DNA of 64,000 nt from Acidobacteriota bacterium (lineage in GTDB: Bacteria > Acidobacteriota > Vicinamibacteria > Vicinamibacterales > JAKQTR01): the NCBI GenBank assembly GCA_029562975.1, contig JAKQTR010000043.1, positions 1-64,000 on the forward strand, given 5' to 3'. Positions 1 through 8,872 of the stretch are shown here, piece after piece. The notes beneath the pieces were generated by a model. That model was not told the DNA's origin. It did not search any database and saw only the letters and a program-made list of their open reading frames with translations. The translations under genes and the position numbers were made by a program. How positions within the stretch are numbered: the first letter of the stretch is position 1; every line of letters begins with the position of its first letter.

Positions 1-261
1 GACGGCCACGCTGTGGTGGGAGCCGTGCTGCCAGCCGTCGAACTCCTCGCGCATGACGTGGCAATGCACGCACGCGGCCGGATCGTCGGACAAGTACGCC
101 GTTCCGTGGGCCGTGAAGAACGTGAAGATGCCCGTCCCGGCGAACGCTCCGACCAGGACGCTCGCCAGGGTCCCCGCCCACAGGAGATGGCGTGTCTCGC
201 TCACGGCCGCGGGTCCCTCGTGCGCGGACGCGTGCGACAAACGCCGCGCCGGCCCGGCCAT
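1..261 (-). CDS. nrfH: NrfH-type cytochrome c nitrite reductase small subunit (3' end outside window)
   Basis: Only the N-terminal 87 codons lie in the window; the frame is still open at base 1. One hydrophobic segment (WAGTLASVLVGAFAGTGIF) acts as a membrane anchor and is followed by the heme site CVHCHVM. The CXXCHXM form with Met as axial ligand is characteristic of the first heme of NrfH, and the following MREEFDGWQHGSHH matches the conserved NrfH stretch. NrfH is the membrane-bound tetraheme quinol dehydrogenase that feeds electrons to NrfA for nitrite reduction to ammonium; nrfA would be expected beyond the left edge. The in-frame ATG at 261 lacks a clear ribosome site. A GTG at 204 with GAGGGA upstream gives a start directly before the anchor and may be the true one. 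Confidence 0.8.
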   Translation of the reverse strand, partial: MAGPARRLSHASAHEGPAAVSETRHLLWAGTLASVLVGAFAGTGIFTFFTAHGTAYLSDDPAACVHCHVMREEFDGWQHGSHHSVAV

Positions 262-488
262 TCTAGAGCAGGTCGGCAAGGAACTCCACTAGCGGGGGCG
301 TCGCAGCGCGCCGTGCGCTTCTCAACCGCCACCTGACGCACTATGCTCCTTGCGGCGTTCGAACGCGAGCCGGGCGGCGGCCGGTGTGCGGAGCGACTCG
401 GGGAGCGATCCCGAGCGGATGGTGCCGGCCCGACTGTCGCCATCCGCGGCTGACGGCGCTCAGCGGTGGCGTCGCGGAGGTGAGGACA

Positions 489-1067
489 ATGAGAAGGATC
501 CTGTTCTTCGCGGTCGCCGGCCTGCTGGTGCTGTCGGCTTCTTTCTCCGCCCTCGAGCGGGGCCAGGACACTCGGCCGGAGGCTTGGGCAGTCAAGGTCG
601 AGAGCCCGCACCTGACGAACCTCTGGAAAGTCGATGACACGCTGTACAGGAGCGAGCAGCCTGACGCGGCGGCATTCAAGCACCTGAGGGATCTCGGGAT
701 CAAGAGCGTGCTGAACCTGCGCGACCGCCACGTGGACACGGCGCTGCTCGACGGGCTGGACCTCGTCGAGTACGACGTTCAGATCCAGGCCAAGGCGTTC
801 ACGGACGCGGAGATCGTCAGGGCGCTGCGGGCCATCATGGCTGCGCGAAAGCCGGTGCTCGTCCATTGTCAACACGGAAGCGATCGCACCGGGGCCGTCA
901 TCGCGATGTACAGGATTGTCGTCCAGGGCTGGACCAGGGAGCAGGCGCTGGCCGAGATGCAGAACGGCGGCTACGGGTTTCACGCGAAGTACGTCAACAT
1001 CCCCGAGTACATCGAGCGTGTCGACATCGGCCGCATCCGCGCGGAGCTGAAGAAGCCGGGCGCGTAG
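489..1067 (+). CDS. Secreted dual-specificity/tyrosine phosphatase-like protein
   Basis: This 192-residue protein has an N-terminal hydrophobic export signal (about residues 3-20) and a cysteine-phosphatase fold. The P-loop is HCQHGSDRTG with Cys127 and Arg133, the CX5R signature, preceded by a LYRSEQP stretch and SVLNLRD, both typical of small bacterial DSP/PTP proteins. It probably hydrolyses phosphate esters outside the cytoplasm; the substrate is unknown. The ATG at 489 was chosen because GGAGG lies eight bases upstream at 476-480 and because it places the signal peptide at the N-terminus. It stands alone and converges on the flavoprotein gene at 1210-2832, with a strong hairpin between them. 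Confidence 0.8.
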   Translation: MRRILFFAVAGLLVLSASFSALERGQDTRPEAWAVKVESPHLTNLWKVDDTLYRSEQPDAAAFKHLRDLGIKSVLNLRDRHVDTALLDGLDLVEYDVQIQAKAFTDAEIVRALRAIMAARKPVLVHCQHGSDRTGAVIAMYRIVVQGWTREQALAEMQNGGYGFHAKYVNIPEYIERVDIGRIRAELKKPGA

Positions 1068-1177
1068 CGCGGGCGCGTGCCCGCACCGGCGTGACCCGGA
1101 GGGCGAGTCTGATGCCCGCCACGATCCGCGCCGCGCAGGGCGGCAGTCGGCCGCCCGGCGCGGCTTTCGATGTCCCG

Positions 1178-1200
1178 GGTCCCGGCGAAGCGCCGGGACC
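1178..1200. terminator. Strong hairpin between convergent genes
   Basis: A perfect 10-bp stem (GGTCCCGGCG paired with CGCCGGGACC) closes a 3-base loop, midway between the stops of two convergent genes at 1067 and 1210. There is no U-tract, so it may be a bidirectional terminator of the kind seen in high-GC genomes or simply a transcript-end stabiliser. Confidence 0.5.
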
Positions 1201-1209
1201 GGCGGCTGC

Positions 1210-2832
1210 CTACGTCAGGCCCATCGCGTATCGGCCGGCGAGGAACCCGTGCGTGGCTGCCATGCCGTGGCTGATCCCCGGGCAGAGCAGCGGATAGGCC
1301 TGCTTGAAGCGCCCGCCGACCGTGTTCCCCGCGAGGAAGAGACCGTCGATCGGACGGCCGGCGGCATCCACGGCCTGGAGGCGCTCGTCGGTCAGCAGGC
1401 CGCCGAAGATGAGCATCGGCCTGTCGGGGTTCGGATTCCACTGCGCGTAGAACGGCGGCGCATCGACCGCCGTCAGCCGGTCGGCCCGTTTGCCGAAGTC
1501 GAGATCGCGGCCGCCTTTGACGAGTTCGTTGTAGCGCGCGAGCGTGCGCTTCAAGGCGTCGGCCGGCACCTTCATCTTCGCGGCCAGGCCCTCGACCGTG
1601 GGCGCCTCGAGCACGGCGCCCTTGGCCACTTTCTCCTGGAACTCGCGGCGGACGGCCGGGGTGGCCTCGAACACCCGGTCGAATCCCAGGCCCATCCGCG
1701 GCAGGTCGTCAGGCCAGGAGGCGTCGACGACGAGCCAGCAGCCGTGCTGCTCCTCGGCCTGGCGGGCGATGGCCTCCGAATCGAGGTCCTCGTTGCAGAA
1801 GCGCTGGCCTCTCGAGTTCACCAGCAGGAACGCGTCGGTGCCCAGCGCGTGGACCGCGTCGTTCAGGGGCGCGTGCGGCGTCTTCTCCATGACGGCGCCC
1901 ACCCACATCGCCATCTGGTGGCCTTCGCCGGTGGAGGTCGGGATGAGCCCGGGGCGCAGCCCCTGCCCCGGGAAGTACCGTTCGATCATGTCCGGGTTGG
2001 CGCTGTAGTCGCCGGTCGAGAGGACGACGCCCTTCGCGGCCGTGTACTCGATGTACTTCCCGCCCGCGTCCTGGGCGATGACGGCGCTCACCCGGCCCGC
2101 GCGGTCGTCCCGGATCAGGCGCACGGCCTTCGTCCGGTAGTGAATCCTCGCGCCTCGGGCGATCGCGCGCTTCTCGACAATCGAGAGCCATCGCCGCTGG
2201 TTCGCGGCCCGATCGCCGATCCGGTGGCAGGTCGGGTACTCCATCGTGTACTCGTCGGCCGGATCCCAGTTGGGCGGCATGCCGGTCGGGTCCGGCCAGC
2301 GGTCGATGACGAACGTCTCACCATCGGTGCGGTTGGGGATGACGAGGTAGCTCTTCAGGCCCTCGGCCTCCACCATGTCGAGCACCCAGTTCATCGTCCG
2401 CGCGCTGTGGCGCATCCACAGCCGGACGATCCCGTGATGGATCCGCGCGCCCTGCACCTTCATCAGGTCGTGGAGGATCCGATCCTCGTCCACGCGGATG
2501 CCGGCCCTTTCGTGGAGCCGGCTGTTGATGGCGGTGTTGTCGCCGCCGCGCGCGCTGAAGACCGGGGCCTTTTCGATGAGGGTGACCGTCGCGCCGGCTT
2601 CGGCCGCCGAGAGCGCGGCGATGAGGCCCGCGATGCCGGCGCCCACGACGACGACGTCCGACGGGACGGTGCTCGAGATCCGGTCGCGCGGGATGGCCGG
2701 CGGCGGCGTGTCGAACGGCTGCTTCTGCGGCGGCTGCTGTGGGCCGGCCTCCACCGCCCGTCCACCGAGCGCGGCCGCCGCGCCGAGGCCGGCTGCCGCG
2801 CTGCCGACGAACCCTCTTCTGCTGATTCTCAT
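1210..2832 (-). CDS. Tat-exported FAD-dependent oxidoreductase (fumarate reductase/succinate dehydrogenase flavoprotein-like)
   Basis: This 540-residue protein opens with a twin-arginine signal (SRRGFVG, then an alanine-rich hydrophobic core), so it should be exported folded with its cofactor. The FAD Rossmann motif VVVVGAGIAGL is at about residues 60-70 and is followed by an acidic strand end (TLIEKA), as in the FAD_binding_2 family that includes soluble fumarate reductases, urocanate reductase and ketosteroid dehydrogenases. The stretch TSTGEGHQMAMWVGA and the C-terminal GLFLAGNTVGG match the family's substrate and FAD-closing segments. No heme-binding CXXCH is present, so an external electron donor is needed. 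A GAGGT ribosome site lies 7-8 bases before the ATG. Substrate unknown. Confidence 0.8.
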   Translation of the reverse strand: MRISRRGFVGSAAAGLGAAAALGGRAVEAGPQQPPQKQPFDTPPPAIPRDRISSTVPSDVVVVGAGIAGLIAALSAAEAGATVTLIEKAPVFSARGGDNTAINSRLHERAGIRVDEDRILHDLMKVQGARIHHGIVRLWMRHSARTMNWVLDMVEAEGLKSYLVIPNRTDGETFVIDRWPDPTGMPPNWDPADEYTMEYPTCHRIGDRAANQRRWLSIVEKRAIARGARIHYRTKAVRLIRDDRAGRVSAVIAQDAGGKYIEYTAAKGVVLSTGDYSANPDMIERYFPGQGLRPGLIPTSTGEGHQMAMWVGAVMEKTPHAPLNDAVHALGTDAFLLVNSRGQRFCNEDLDSEAIARQAEEQHGCWLVVDASWPDDLPRMGLGFDRVFEATPAVRREFQEKVAKGAVLEAPTVEGLAAKMKVPADALKRTLARYNELVKGGRDLDFGKRADRLTAVDAPPFYAQWNPNPDRPMLIFGGLLTDERLQAVDAAGRPIDGLFLAGNTVGGRFKQAYPLLCPGISHGMAATHGFLAGRYAMGLT

Positions 2833-3032
2833 GATGGCACCTCATACCGGCTGGCCGTTTGCGTGAATCATCGCTTTGCGGACGGTGTCCGTCCGTCCCT
2901 CATCCGATTCACCCCTTGGCTCGGCCGCACGAGATCCTACAACCAGCGGCGGGTTTCTTCGTCAAGTCGAATCGTAAGCTACCCCGCTAGATAGACAGTC
3001 GTTGGTAGACTGCTCCTGGCTCAGGAGCGGTC

Positions 3033-3299
3033 ATGCGCAAATCGAAGTGTAGCGAGAGCCAGATTGTCAGCATTCTGAAGGAAGCCGATGCTGGGGTGCC
3101 CGTGGCGGATCTGATACGCAAGCACGGGCTGAGCAAGACGACCTGTTTCAAGTGGCGGAGCAAGTACGCGGGCGCCTCGATGGCGGATGTAAGGCGACGG
3201 CGGGAGCTTGAAGCCGAGCACGCCAAGCTGAAGCGGATGTACGCCGCCTTGGCGCTCGAAAATGCCGCCACGAAGGATGTCCTGGCCCGAAACCTCTAA
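3033..3299 (+). CDS. IS3-family transposase OrfA
   Basis: This 88-residue protein has a helix-turn-helix DNA-binding domain of the HTH_Tnp_1 type (SESQIVSILKEADAGVPVADL, then LSKTTCFKWRSKYAG), followed by a leucine-zipper-like coiled coil (about residues 50-80). This is the classic OrfA of IS407-like IS3 elements; it binds the terminal repeats. It ends at a TAA just upstream of orfB, which is in the -1 frame. Confidence 0.9.
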   Translation: MRKSKCSESQIVSILKEADAGVPVADLIRKHGLSKTTCFKWRSKYAGASMADVRRRRELEAEHAKLKRMYAALALENAATKDVLARNL

Positions 3300-3319
3300 C
3301 GCCGTCTGCGAAGCGACAA

Positions 3320-4153
3320 GTGCTCGAGGTGCTGCGTCAGGAGCATCCCCTCCCGGTGCAGCGAGCCTGTCGCGTGGTGCGGCTGTCGCGGGCGGCGTAC
3401 GACCGGCCTCCGGTGTCGCGGGCACGGGCTGACGCCGCCGTCAGTGCCGCCCTCACGACCGTGATTGCGCATCACGGCCGCTGGGGGTGCTGGACGTGCG
3501 TCCATCGGCGGCGCCTCCAAGGGCACCAGTGGACCCACAAGCGGGGGCATCGGGTGTCTTGCGCGCTGCGGCTGAATCTGCCGCGACGGACGACGCGGCG
3601 GGTGCCGCAACGGCTCCGACAGCCGCGGACGGCGCCCGCGGTCCTGCACCACACCTGGGCGTTGGATTTCATGTCGGACACCCTCGATGAGGGCCGACGC
3701 TGCCGGATGCTGACGATCCTGGACGCAGGCCATCGCGAGGGCTTGGCCGGTGAAGCCGACCTCTCCATCCCCAGCGCGCGGGTCGTGCGGATCTTGGAGG
3801 CACTGATGGCCCTGCATGGCCGGCCGGCCGCCTTCCGCGTGGACAACGGACCCGAGCTCACCGCTGAGCACGTCGTCGAATGGTGCGCGAGTCAGGGGAT
3901 GGCGATTCACGACATCCCGCCGGGGACGCCGGCCCAGAATGCCTCTATCGAACGCTTCAATCGCAGGTATCGAACGGAGGTGCTGGACGCCTCCCTCTTT
4001 GAGTCCATCGCAGAGGTGCGCCCCCTCAGCGAGGCGTGGCTGACGAGCGACAACCACGAGCGGCCCCATGAGAGCCTCGGCCAGGTGCCGCCGCTGACGT
4101 TTCTCCCGAGGCACCAAACCGCCGGACAGTCTCCCTTCGGACTGGCTACTTGA
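3320..4153 (+). CDS. IS3-family transposase OrfB (DDE integrase domain)
   Basis: This 277-residue protein is the catalytic half of the transposase. An HTH_21-type region precedes an rve integrase core. The three acidic residues are present: Asp in WALDFMSD, Asp in FRVDNGPELT and Glu in NASIERFNRRYRTEVLD. The end of the protein (NHERPHESLGQVPPLTFL) also matches the family, so the reading frame looks intact and the element may still be mobile. The GTG at 3320 is the first start in frame; in vivo the protein is more likely made as an OrfAB fusion by -1 frameshifting. Confidence 0.9.
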   Translation: MLEVLRQEHPLPVQRACRVVRLSRAAYDRPPVSRARADAAVSAALTTVIAHHGRWGCWTCVHRRRLQGHQWTHKRGHRVSCALRLNLPRRTTRRVPQRLRQPRTAPAVLHHTWALDFMSDTLDEGRRCRMLTILDAGHREGLAGEADLSIPSARVVRILEALMALHGRPAAFRVDNGPELTAEHVVEWCASQGMAIHDIPPGTPAQNASIERFNRRYRTEVLDASLFESIAEVRPLSEAWLTSDNHERPHESLGQVPPLTFLPRHQTAGQSPFGLAT

Positions 4154-4162
4154 CGGGGAAGC

Positions 4163-4588
4163 TTACGGGATGCCGTATACGCCGGGCTTGTAGACGCGCT
4201 TGCTCAGGAAGTCGCCCTCGGAGTGGTAGCGACGGAAGAAGCTGAAGAGATGGTCGTAGACCTCGGCTTCGAGCGCGTCGAGGTCCACCGCATCATCGGC
4301 CAGCTTTGCGCGCAGCTCCTTGACTTTCGGCGAATCCTCCGGATTCATGCCAGCGGCTTCGATGCCGGCGATCACGTTGGCCAGTTCCTTCTCGATCGCC
4401 GCCTTGTCGGCCGGCCGGTACTGCGCGAAGGCGGCCTTGATTTGCGGCAGGAGGTCCTGCTCCAAGAACTGCGTGACCTCGGCGGCGCGCGCGTGCATCA
4501 CGCGGTAGAAGCCGAAGTCCAGATCGGGCTGGTCCAGCTGGAACAGCTCCTTCAGCAGGGTCTTCAGCTTCTCGTATTTCTGGTTCAC
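4163..4588 (-). pseudogene. N-terminal fragment of an adenine-specific DNA methyltransferase, truncated by the IS3 element
   Basis: The 141 remaining residues (KYEKLKTLLKELFQLDQPDL, then DFGFYRVMH, and near the end FFRRYHSEGDFLSKRVYKPG) match the N-terminal extension of large Mod-like adenine methyltransferases that occur beside SNF2 helicases. In such proteins the sequence continues past the final VYGIP into the catalytic region. Here the codon after IP is TAA, and that TAA belongs to the IS right end. No SAM-binding FxGxG or DPPY motif remains, so it should be inactive. The GTG at 4588 has AAGG closely upstream and starts ten bases after the stop of the upstream ATPase gene, consistent with an operon. 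Family recall is good; the exact system is uncertain. Confidence 0.7.
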
Positions 4589-4598
4589 TAGCCTTGCC

Positions 4599-5810
4599 TC
4601 ACAGTTGCAGCCAGTCGGTGACCGGTCGCGACAGGAACTCCTCCAGCGGGACGCCATCACCGCCCACGATCAGGGTGCGCCGGGGCTTGAACGACGCCGC
4701 GAACGCGGCCAGGCCCGGGAAGGCGTTCGGCGCACGGCCGCTCTTCACTTCGATGGCGGCCACGCGGCGGCCGGCGCAGAACACGAAATCAACCTCACGG
4801 TTGCGCTCGCGCCAATAGAACAGCTCGCAGGCGCCGCCGGCCGCGGCGTTGGCCAGGTGCGCGCCGACGGCCGACTCGACGAGGCGCCCCCGGAACTCGC
4901 GGTCGGCCCGCGCGTCCTCGGGCGACAGGCCGGACTGCGCGGTCATGAGCGCCGTGTTCAGCACCTGGAGCTTGGGGCTCGAGCCCCGCTGGCGGACGGC
5001 CGTGCCGGCGTACTTCTGCAGGCCCGCGAGCATGCCCGCGCCACCGAGCAGGTCGAGGTAGTGCGCCAAAGTGACCGTGTTGCCGGCATCCTGGAGCTGG
5101 CCGAGCATCTTGGTGAAGGAGAGGATCTGTCCGGAGTGCCGGCAGCCCAGCTCGAAGAGGCGGCGCAGCAGGGCGGGCTTCTCGACGCGGGACATGAGCA
5201 GCACGTCGCGTGCGATTGTCGTCTCGATCATCGACTGCACGACGTAGCTGCGCCAGCGCGGCGGATCGTCCACCAGGTGTGCCGCGCCGGGGTAGCCGCC
5301 GAAGTATAGATAGGTCTCGAGGTCCCACCCGAAGGCGCTCTGCATCTCGGCGAACGACCAGTGGCCGACGTGGATCGTCTCGAAGCGCCCGGCGAGACTC
5401 TCGGTGAGTCCGTGCTGCATCAGGAGAGGCGCCGATCCTAGGAGCACCACCCGCAGCGGCCGCCGGCGGCGGCTGTCTTCGTCCCACAGCCGCTTCACCG
5501 TCTCGGACCACCGGGTCACCTTCTGCACCTCGTCGATGGCGAGGATGGCGCCACGGCCGTGCAGGCCGGACAGCAGGTCGCGCGCGCGCTCCCACTGCGC
5601 CGCGAGCCACGCGGTATCGCGCACGGCGGGCTCGTCGGCCGAGGCGTAGAGCGAAGGCGTAGCCAGACCCGCGAGCGCCTGCTGGACGATCGTGGTCTTG
5701 CCCGCCTGGCGCGGCCCGCCCACGAACTGGATCAGACGCCGCGGCTCGGCCAGCCGGTCGCGCAGCACCCGGGCCTGGGGTCTCTCGTAGGCGGGAGCTC
5801 TCTTGCTCAT
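4599..5810 (-). CDS. AAA_14/DUF4143 family ATP-binding protein
   Basis: This 403-residue protein has a P-loop GGPRQAGKTT (residues 31-40) and Walker B AILAIDEVQKV (Asp93-Glu94), followed by a sensor-like VVLLGSAPLL. The C-terminal half is a DUF4143 domain whose end, REVDFVFCAGRRVAAIEVKSG, has the D-x(n)-ExK pattern of a restriction-endonuclease-like fold. Such stand-alone ATPases are common in archaea and bacteria, often in defence and toxin-like neighbourhoods; their reaction is not established. It lies 67 bases after the helicase gene and ten bases before the methyltransferase fragment, on the same strand. The GC-rich coding style matches its neighbours. The gene appears intact. Confidence 0.85.
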   Translation of the reverse strand: MSKRAPAYERPQARVLRDRLAEPRRLIQFVGGPRQAGKTTIVQQALAGLATPSLYASADEPAVRDTAWLAAQWERARDLLSGLHGRGAILAIDEVQKVTRWSETVKRLWDEDSRRRRPLRVVLLGSAPLLMQHGLTESLAGRFETIHVGHWSFAEMQSAFGWDLETYLYFGGYPGAAHLVDDPPRWRSYVVQSMIETTIARDVLLMSRVEKPALLRRLFELGCRHSGQILSFTKMLGQLQDAGNTVTLAHYLDLLGGAGMLAGLQKYAGTAVRQRGSSPKLQVLNTALMTAQSGLSPEDARADREFRGRLVESAVGAHLANAAAGGACELFYWRERNREVDFVFCAGRRVAAIEVKSGRAPNAFPGLAAFAASFKPRRTLIVGGDGVPLEEFLSRPVTDWLQL

Positions 5811-5877
5811 TGGTGTGAGTAATTTTACTCAGACGTTCGAGCAGAGCGCAAGCCCGTGCTGACGCCCTCCTTGCGTC

Positions 5878-7413
5878 TCACGCCACCGCCCACCGGATGG
5901 TGAACAGGGTCTCGATCGATGTGCGCTGCGCCAGCCGCTTCTCGAGCTGAGCCACCAGCTGGTCGCGCTTCGCCACGATCTCGTCCTCGACCCTGAAGAT
6001 CTCCTGCCGCTGGCGGCGCTGCTGGCGCTCGAGCCGGGCGGTCTTCTCTTGGATCTGGAGCAGCTCTTCGATCGTCGCCGCAAGGCGCGCCTGACGGCGG
6101 AAGGCCTTGATCTGCTCCTTCGTGTCCGCCAGCGACTTCTCGGCCGCAAGGACCATGTCGTCGGCCCACTTCTCCAGCTTCTCGCGCGCCTCTTGGAAGT
6201 GCTTGCTGTTCTGTTCGAGCGACCGGCTCACGGTTGCCTTCGCGTGACGCTCGGACTCGGCGGCCAGACGCTGCGCCTGGGGTTTGGGGATGCTCACGGC
6301 AGCGCTCACACGGCCGCCGCACAGGAAGAGTTTCTCCATCGTCTCCTGGTCAAGTGGCGCTCCATCGTCGGCAAAACCCGAGAAGAGCAGGTACTCCTCC
6401 CGATCGTAGGAATCGATCGCCAGTCGAGTGAGCGTCAGGTAGCCGCGCTTGCCGCGCAGGGCCTCGACGACAGCGAGCCGCGCCGGATGGTGAGTGATAT
6501 CGAAGACGATCTGGGCGACCGGCGTTGCAACTGCCTTGCCTTCGTCGAGGACGTATTCGCCCAGCGGGTGCGAGAGCCGGTAGAGAAAGCGGCTCGACTC
6601 TCCGGCGGCCCCGCCGCCCGCGCTGGGTTGCGACTTGGAGATGAGATGGTAGCGACCGCGCGCAATCTCCTCCCGCGGCGGGCGGTCGAGATCGAAGGCC
6701 AGCGCAGCTTCGTCGAACCGCGCCCGATCAGCGAGTACATGGCGGGTCAGCAACCAGAAACGCTGGCCTACGCGGTCGAGCTGGGCCCGCGCATCGGCAA
6801 GGCGCAGGCGCAACCGCTGATGCACGTCCTCGTCGAAATGCTCGAACAGGACGCGCCGGGTGTCGTCGAGTCGGGCACGGATCTGCTCGTCCATCTCCTC
6901 CTGGAGAGCCCGGAAGGCGGCGTCGATGGCCTCCGGCGTGCCGCACTCCTGGTAGATCGCGAGGATGCGCTGCTCGAAGTCCACGCCCGACTCGATGCTG
7001 CCGAGCACTTCGTCGGAGGCGCCGAACACGCCGCTGAAGAGGCTGAACTTCTCGGTCAACAACTCCAGAACGCGCCGATCCGCCTCATTGCGCTCGTTCA
7101 GGAAGTTGATGACGACGACGTCGTGCTTCTGGCCGTACCGGTGGCAGCGGCCGATGCGCTGTTCGATGCGCTGGGGGTTCCACGGCAGGTCGTAGTTGAC
7201 GACCAGCGAGCAGAACTGGAGGTTCACGCCTTCGGCCGCGGCCTCGGTGGCAAGCAGGATCGTGGCGTGGTCGCGAAAGTGCTCGATGAGCGCCGTGCGT
7301 ATGTCCACGGCGCGCGAGCCCGAGGCGCGCCCGGTGTCGCGGTTGCTTTCGACCCACCGTTCGTAGATGGCCCCGGCCTCGGGGCCGGAGTTGGCGCCGT
7401 TGAACAGGACCAC
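5878..7413 (-). pseudogene. SNF2/RapA-like helicase, C-terminal part of a frameshifted gene
   Basis: This 511-residue open frame carries the second RecA lobe of an SF2 SNF2-type helicase: a STILLATEAAAEGVNLQ-like motif V region and the motif VI stretch QRIGRCHRYGQKHDV, then a long C-terminal region with a predicted coiled coil near the end (QIKAFRRQARLAATIEELLQ onward). The frame actually continues upstream of the nominal GTG at 7413 to about 7460, reading QDYLREFLESHGYAGQ, which joins directly to the end of the N-terminal part if one base is added. The combined protein would be about 960 residues. Such helicases accompany adenine methyltransferases in phage-defence and restriction loci; here they are separated by the DUF4143 ATPase gene. 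Confidence 0.8.
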
Positions 7414-7448
7414 CTGGCCCGCGTATCCGTGCGATTCCAGGAACTCCC

Positions 7449-8765
7449 TCAGGTAGTCCTGGTGCGGCGGGACTCGGTGAAGATCAGCGCCTTGCGGGCG
7501 GCGCCGATCGTTGCCATCTGCTGGAAACCGATCTCCAGCGCCTTGAGCAGCGTCTGTGACTTGGAGTCCACGCCGATGCGGCGCGCCTCGGCCGCCAGGC
7601 GCTGGAGTACGTCGATCTCCTCGCGCAGCTTGCCGCGGTCGATGGGTTGCGACGCCACCGCCTCGCCTTCCAATGCCTCATCCTCCGCCAGGATCTCATC
7701 GAGCAGATCTCCCTCGATCTCCTCGTCCTCGACCAACTGCTCCGCGAGATCCGGGTCGCTCTGGATGCGCTCGTCGCGCAGCGTCTCGAGGCGCCGTCGC
7801 AGTATGTCCAGGGTCGCCGCGATGGCCGGGGACGAGGACGCGAGCAGCTTGCGCAGGATGAGCGCGGTCAGGTGGCGCTGCCGCCGGGGTAACGCGAAAC
7901 TGTCCTCGCGCTGCAGGAACGCGGACACGTCCTCGTACAACGCGTGCTCGTCATCAGTGGGATGAAAGGGACGGGTAATCGGCCGTCGCTCGGTGTAGCG
8001 GATGTACTCCGTGACCTGGTTGCGCAGCGTCCGCTTGCAGAATGGGGCTAGGCGCGTGCGCAGGCTGACCAGATCGCTGCCGGCGCTTGCGTACTGGGCG
8101 CGAAAGGCGTTGACGTCCCCGAAGAGCCGCTCGTCGATGAGGGTCGAGAGCCCGTAGAGCTCCAGTAACGAGTTCTGCAGCGGCGTCGCCGTGAGCAGGA
8201 GCTTGCGGCGATCCGCCGTCGCCCACCGGATTCCCTGACCAACCTTGTTGCTCGGCCGGTAGGCATTGCGGAGCTTGTGGGCCTCGTCGATGACGACCAG
8301 ATCCCAGTGGACCGATCGCAGCTCCTCACGAAGCGCGTTCGCGCAGTGCAGCGACACGATCAGGATGGCGCCGGGGTGCAGCGGATCGCGGGCTTCGCGT
8401 CGCGCCTCGCGGTACACCCTGGCATCCAGCACGACCACCGGAAGGCTGAACTTCTCCTGGAGCTCCAGCGCCCATTGTTTGCGCATGGAAGCCGGGCAAA
8501 TCACGAGCAGGCGTCGCCGGTGCTCCGCCCAGTACTGGCAGAGGACAATCCCCGCCTCGATCGTCTTCCCGAGACCCACTTCATCGGCGAGGATCACGCC
8601 GTTGGACAGCGGCGATTGCAGCGCAAACAGGGCGGCCTCGATCTGATGCGGGTTGAGGTCCACCGCGGCGTCGAAAAGGGCCGTGGAGAGGCGGTCCATG
8701 CCGGAAGCCGCGCGACGCGTGAGGTCGTGCGCGTAGTACCTGGCATGATGCGGGGTCAGGCTCAT
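7449..8765 (-). pseudogene. SNF2/RapA-like helicase, N-terminal part of a frameshifted gene
   Basis: The 438-residue frame holds the first RecA lobe: Walker A LADEVGLGKTIEAG (residues 59-72), motif II VVIDEAHKLRN and motif III LLLTATPLQN. It ends KALIFTESRRTRTT at a TGA, whereas one additional base near 7461-7463 (GG instead of GGG on the plus strand) restores RRTQDYLREFLESHG and continues into the second part. A one-base loss in a short G run can be a true mutation or a sequencing error. The ATG at 8765 is the first gene of the minus-strand unit helicase, ATPase, methyltransferase. If genuine, the frameshift separates the two ATPase lobes and should abolish activity. Confidence 0.8.
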
Positions 8766-8872
8766 CGCAGAAGCCTGCGGCGGCCTTGTGTGGGGTCGCC
8801 GATCTTGAGCCTGATTTGTCTGCAGTGTGGCCCTCCCGTGCTGGTGGCAGGGCGTCTAGCGTTTGAGTTCAG

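Larger units (their letters stand above)
2973..4167 (+). mobile_element. IS3-family insertion sequence (IS407-like group)
   Basis: Two overlapping-phase genes, orfA and orfB, are bounded by imperfect inverted repeats: cgtaagctaccccg at 2973-2986 and its complement at 4154-4167 (13 of 14 positions match). orfB lies in the -1 frame relative to orfA, the usual IS3 arrangement in which a frameshift makes the fusion transposase. No clean target-site duplication is visible at the flanks (gaat on the left, ggat on the right). The right end supplies the stop codon of the truncated methyltransferase gene on the other strand. The left flank does not contain the rest of that gene, so insertion was accompanied or followed by a deletion. 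Confidence 0.85.

Noticed and set aside
2969-4171. Target-site duplication of the IS3 element
   Set aside because: Flanking tetranucleotides gaat and ggat differ, and other alignments of the ends give no match.
4163-8765. Naming the locus DISARM class 1 (drmD-drmMI)
   Set aside because: Order helicase then methyltransferase fits, but drmA, drmB and drmC are absent, the methyltransferase lacks its diagnostic part and an ATPase sits between them. The name cannot be supported.
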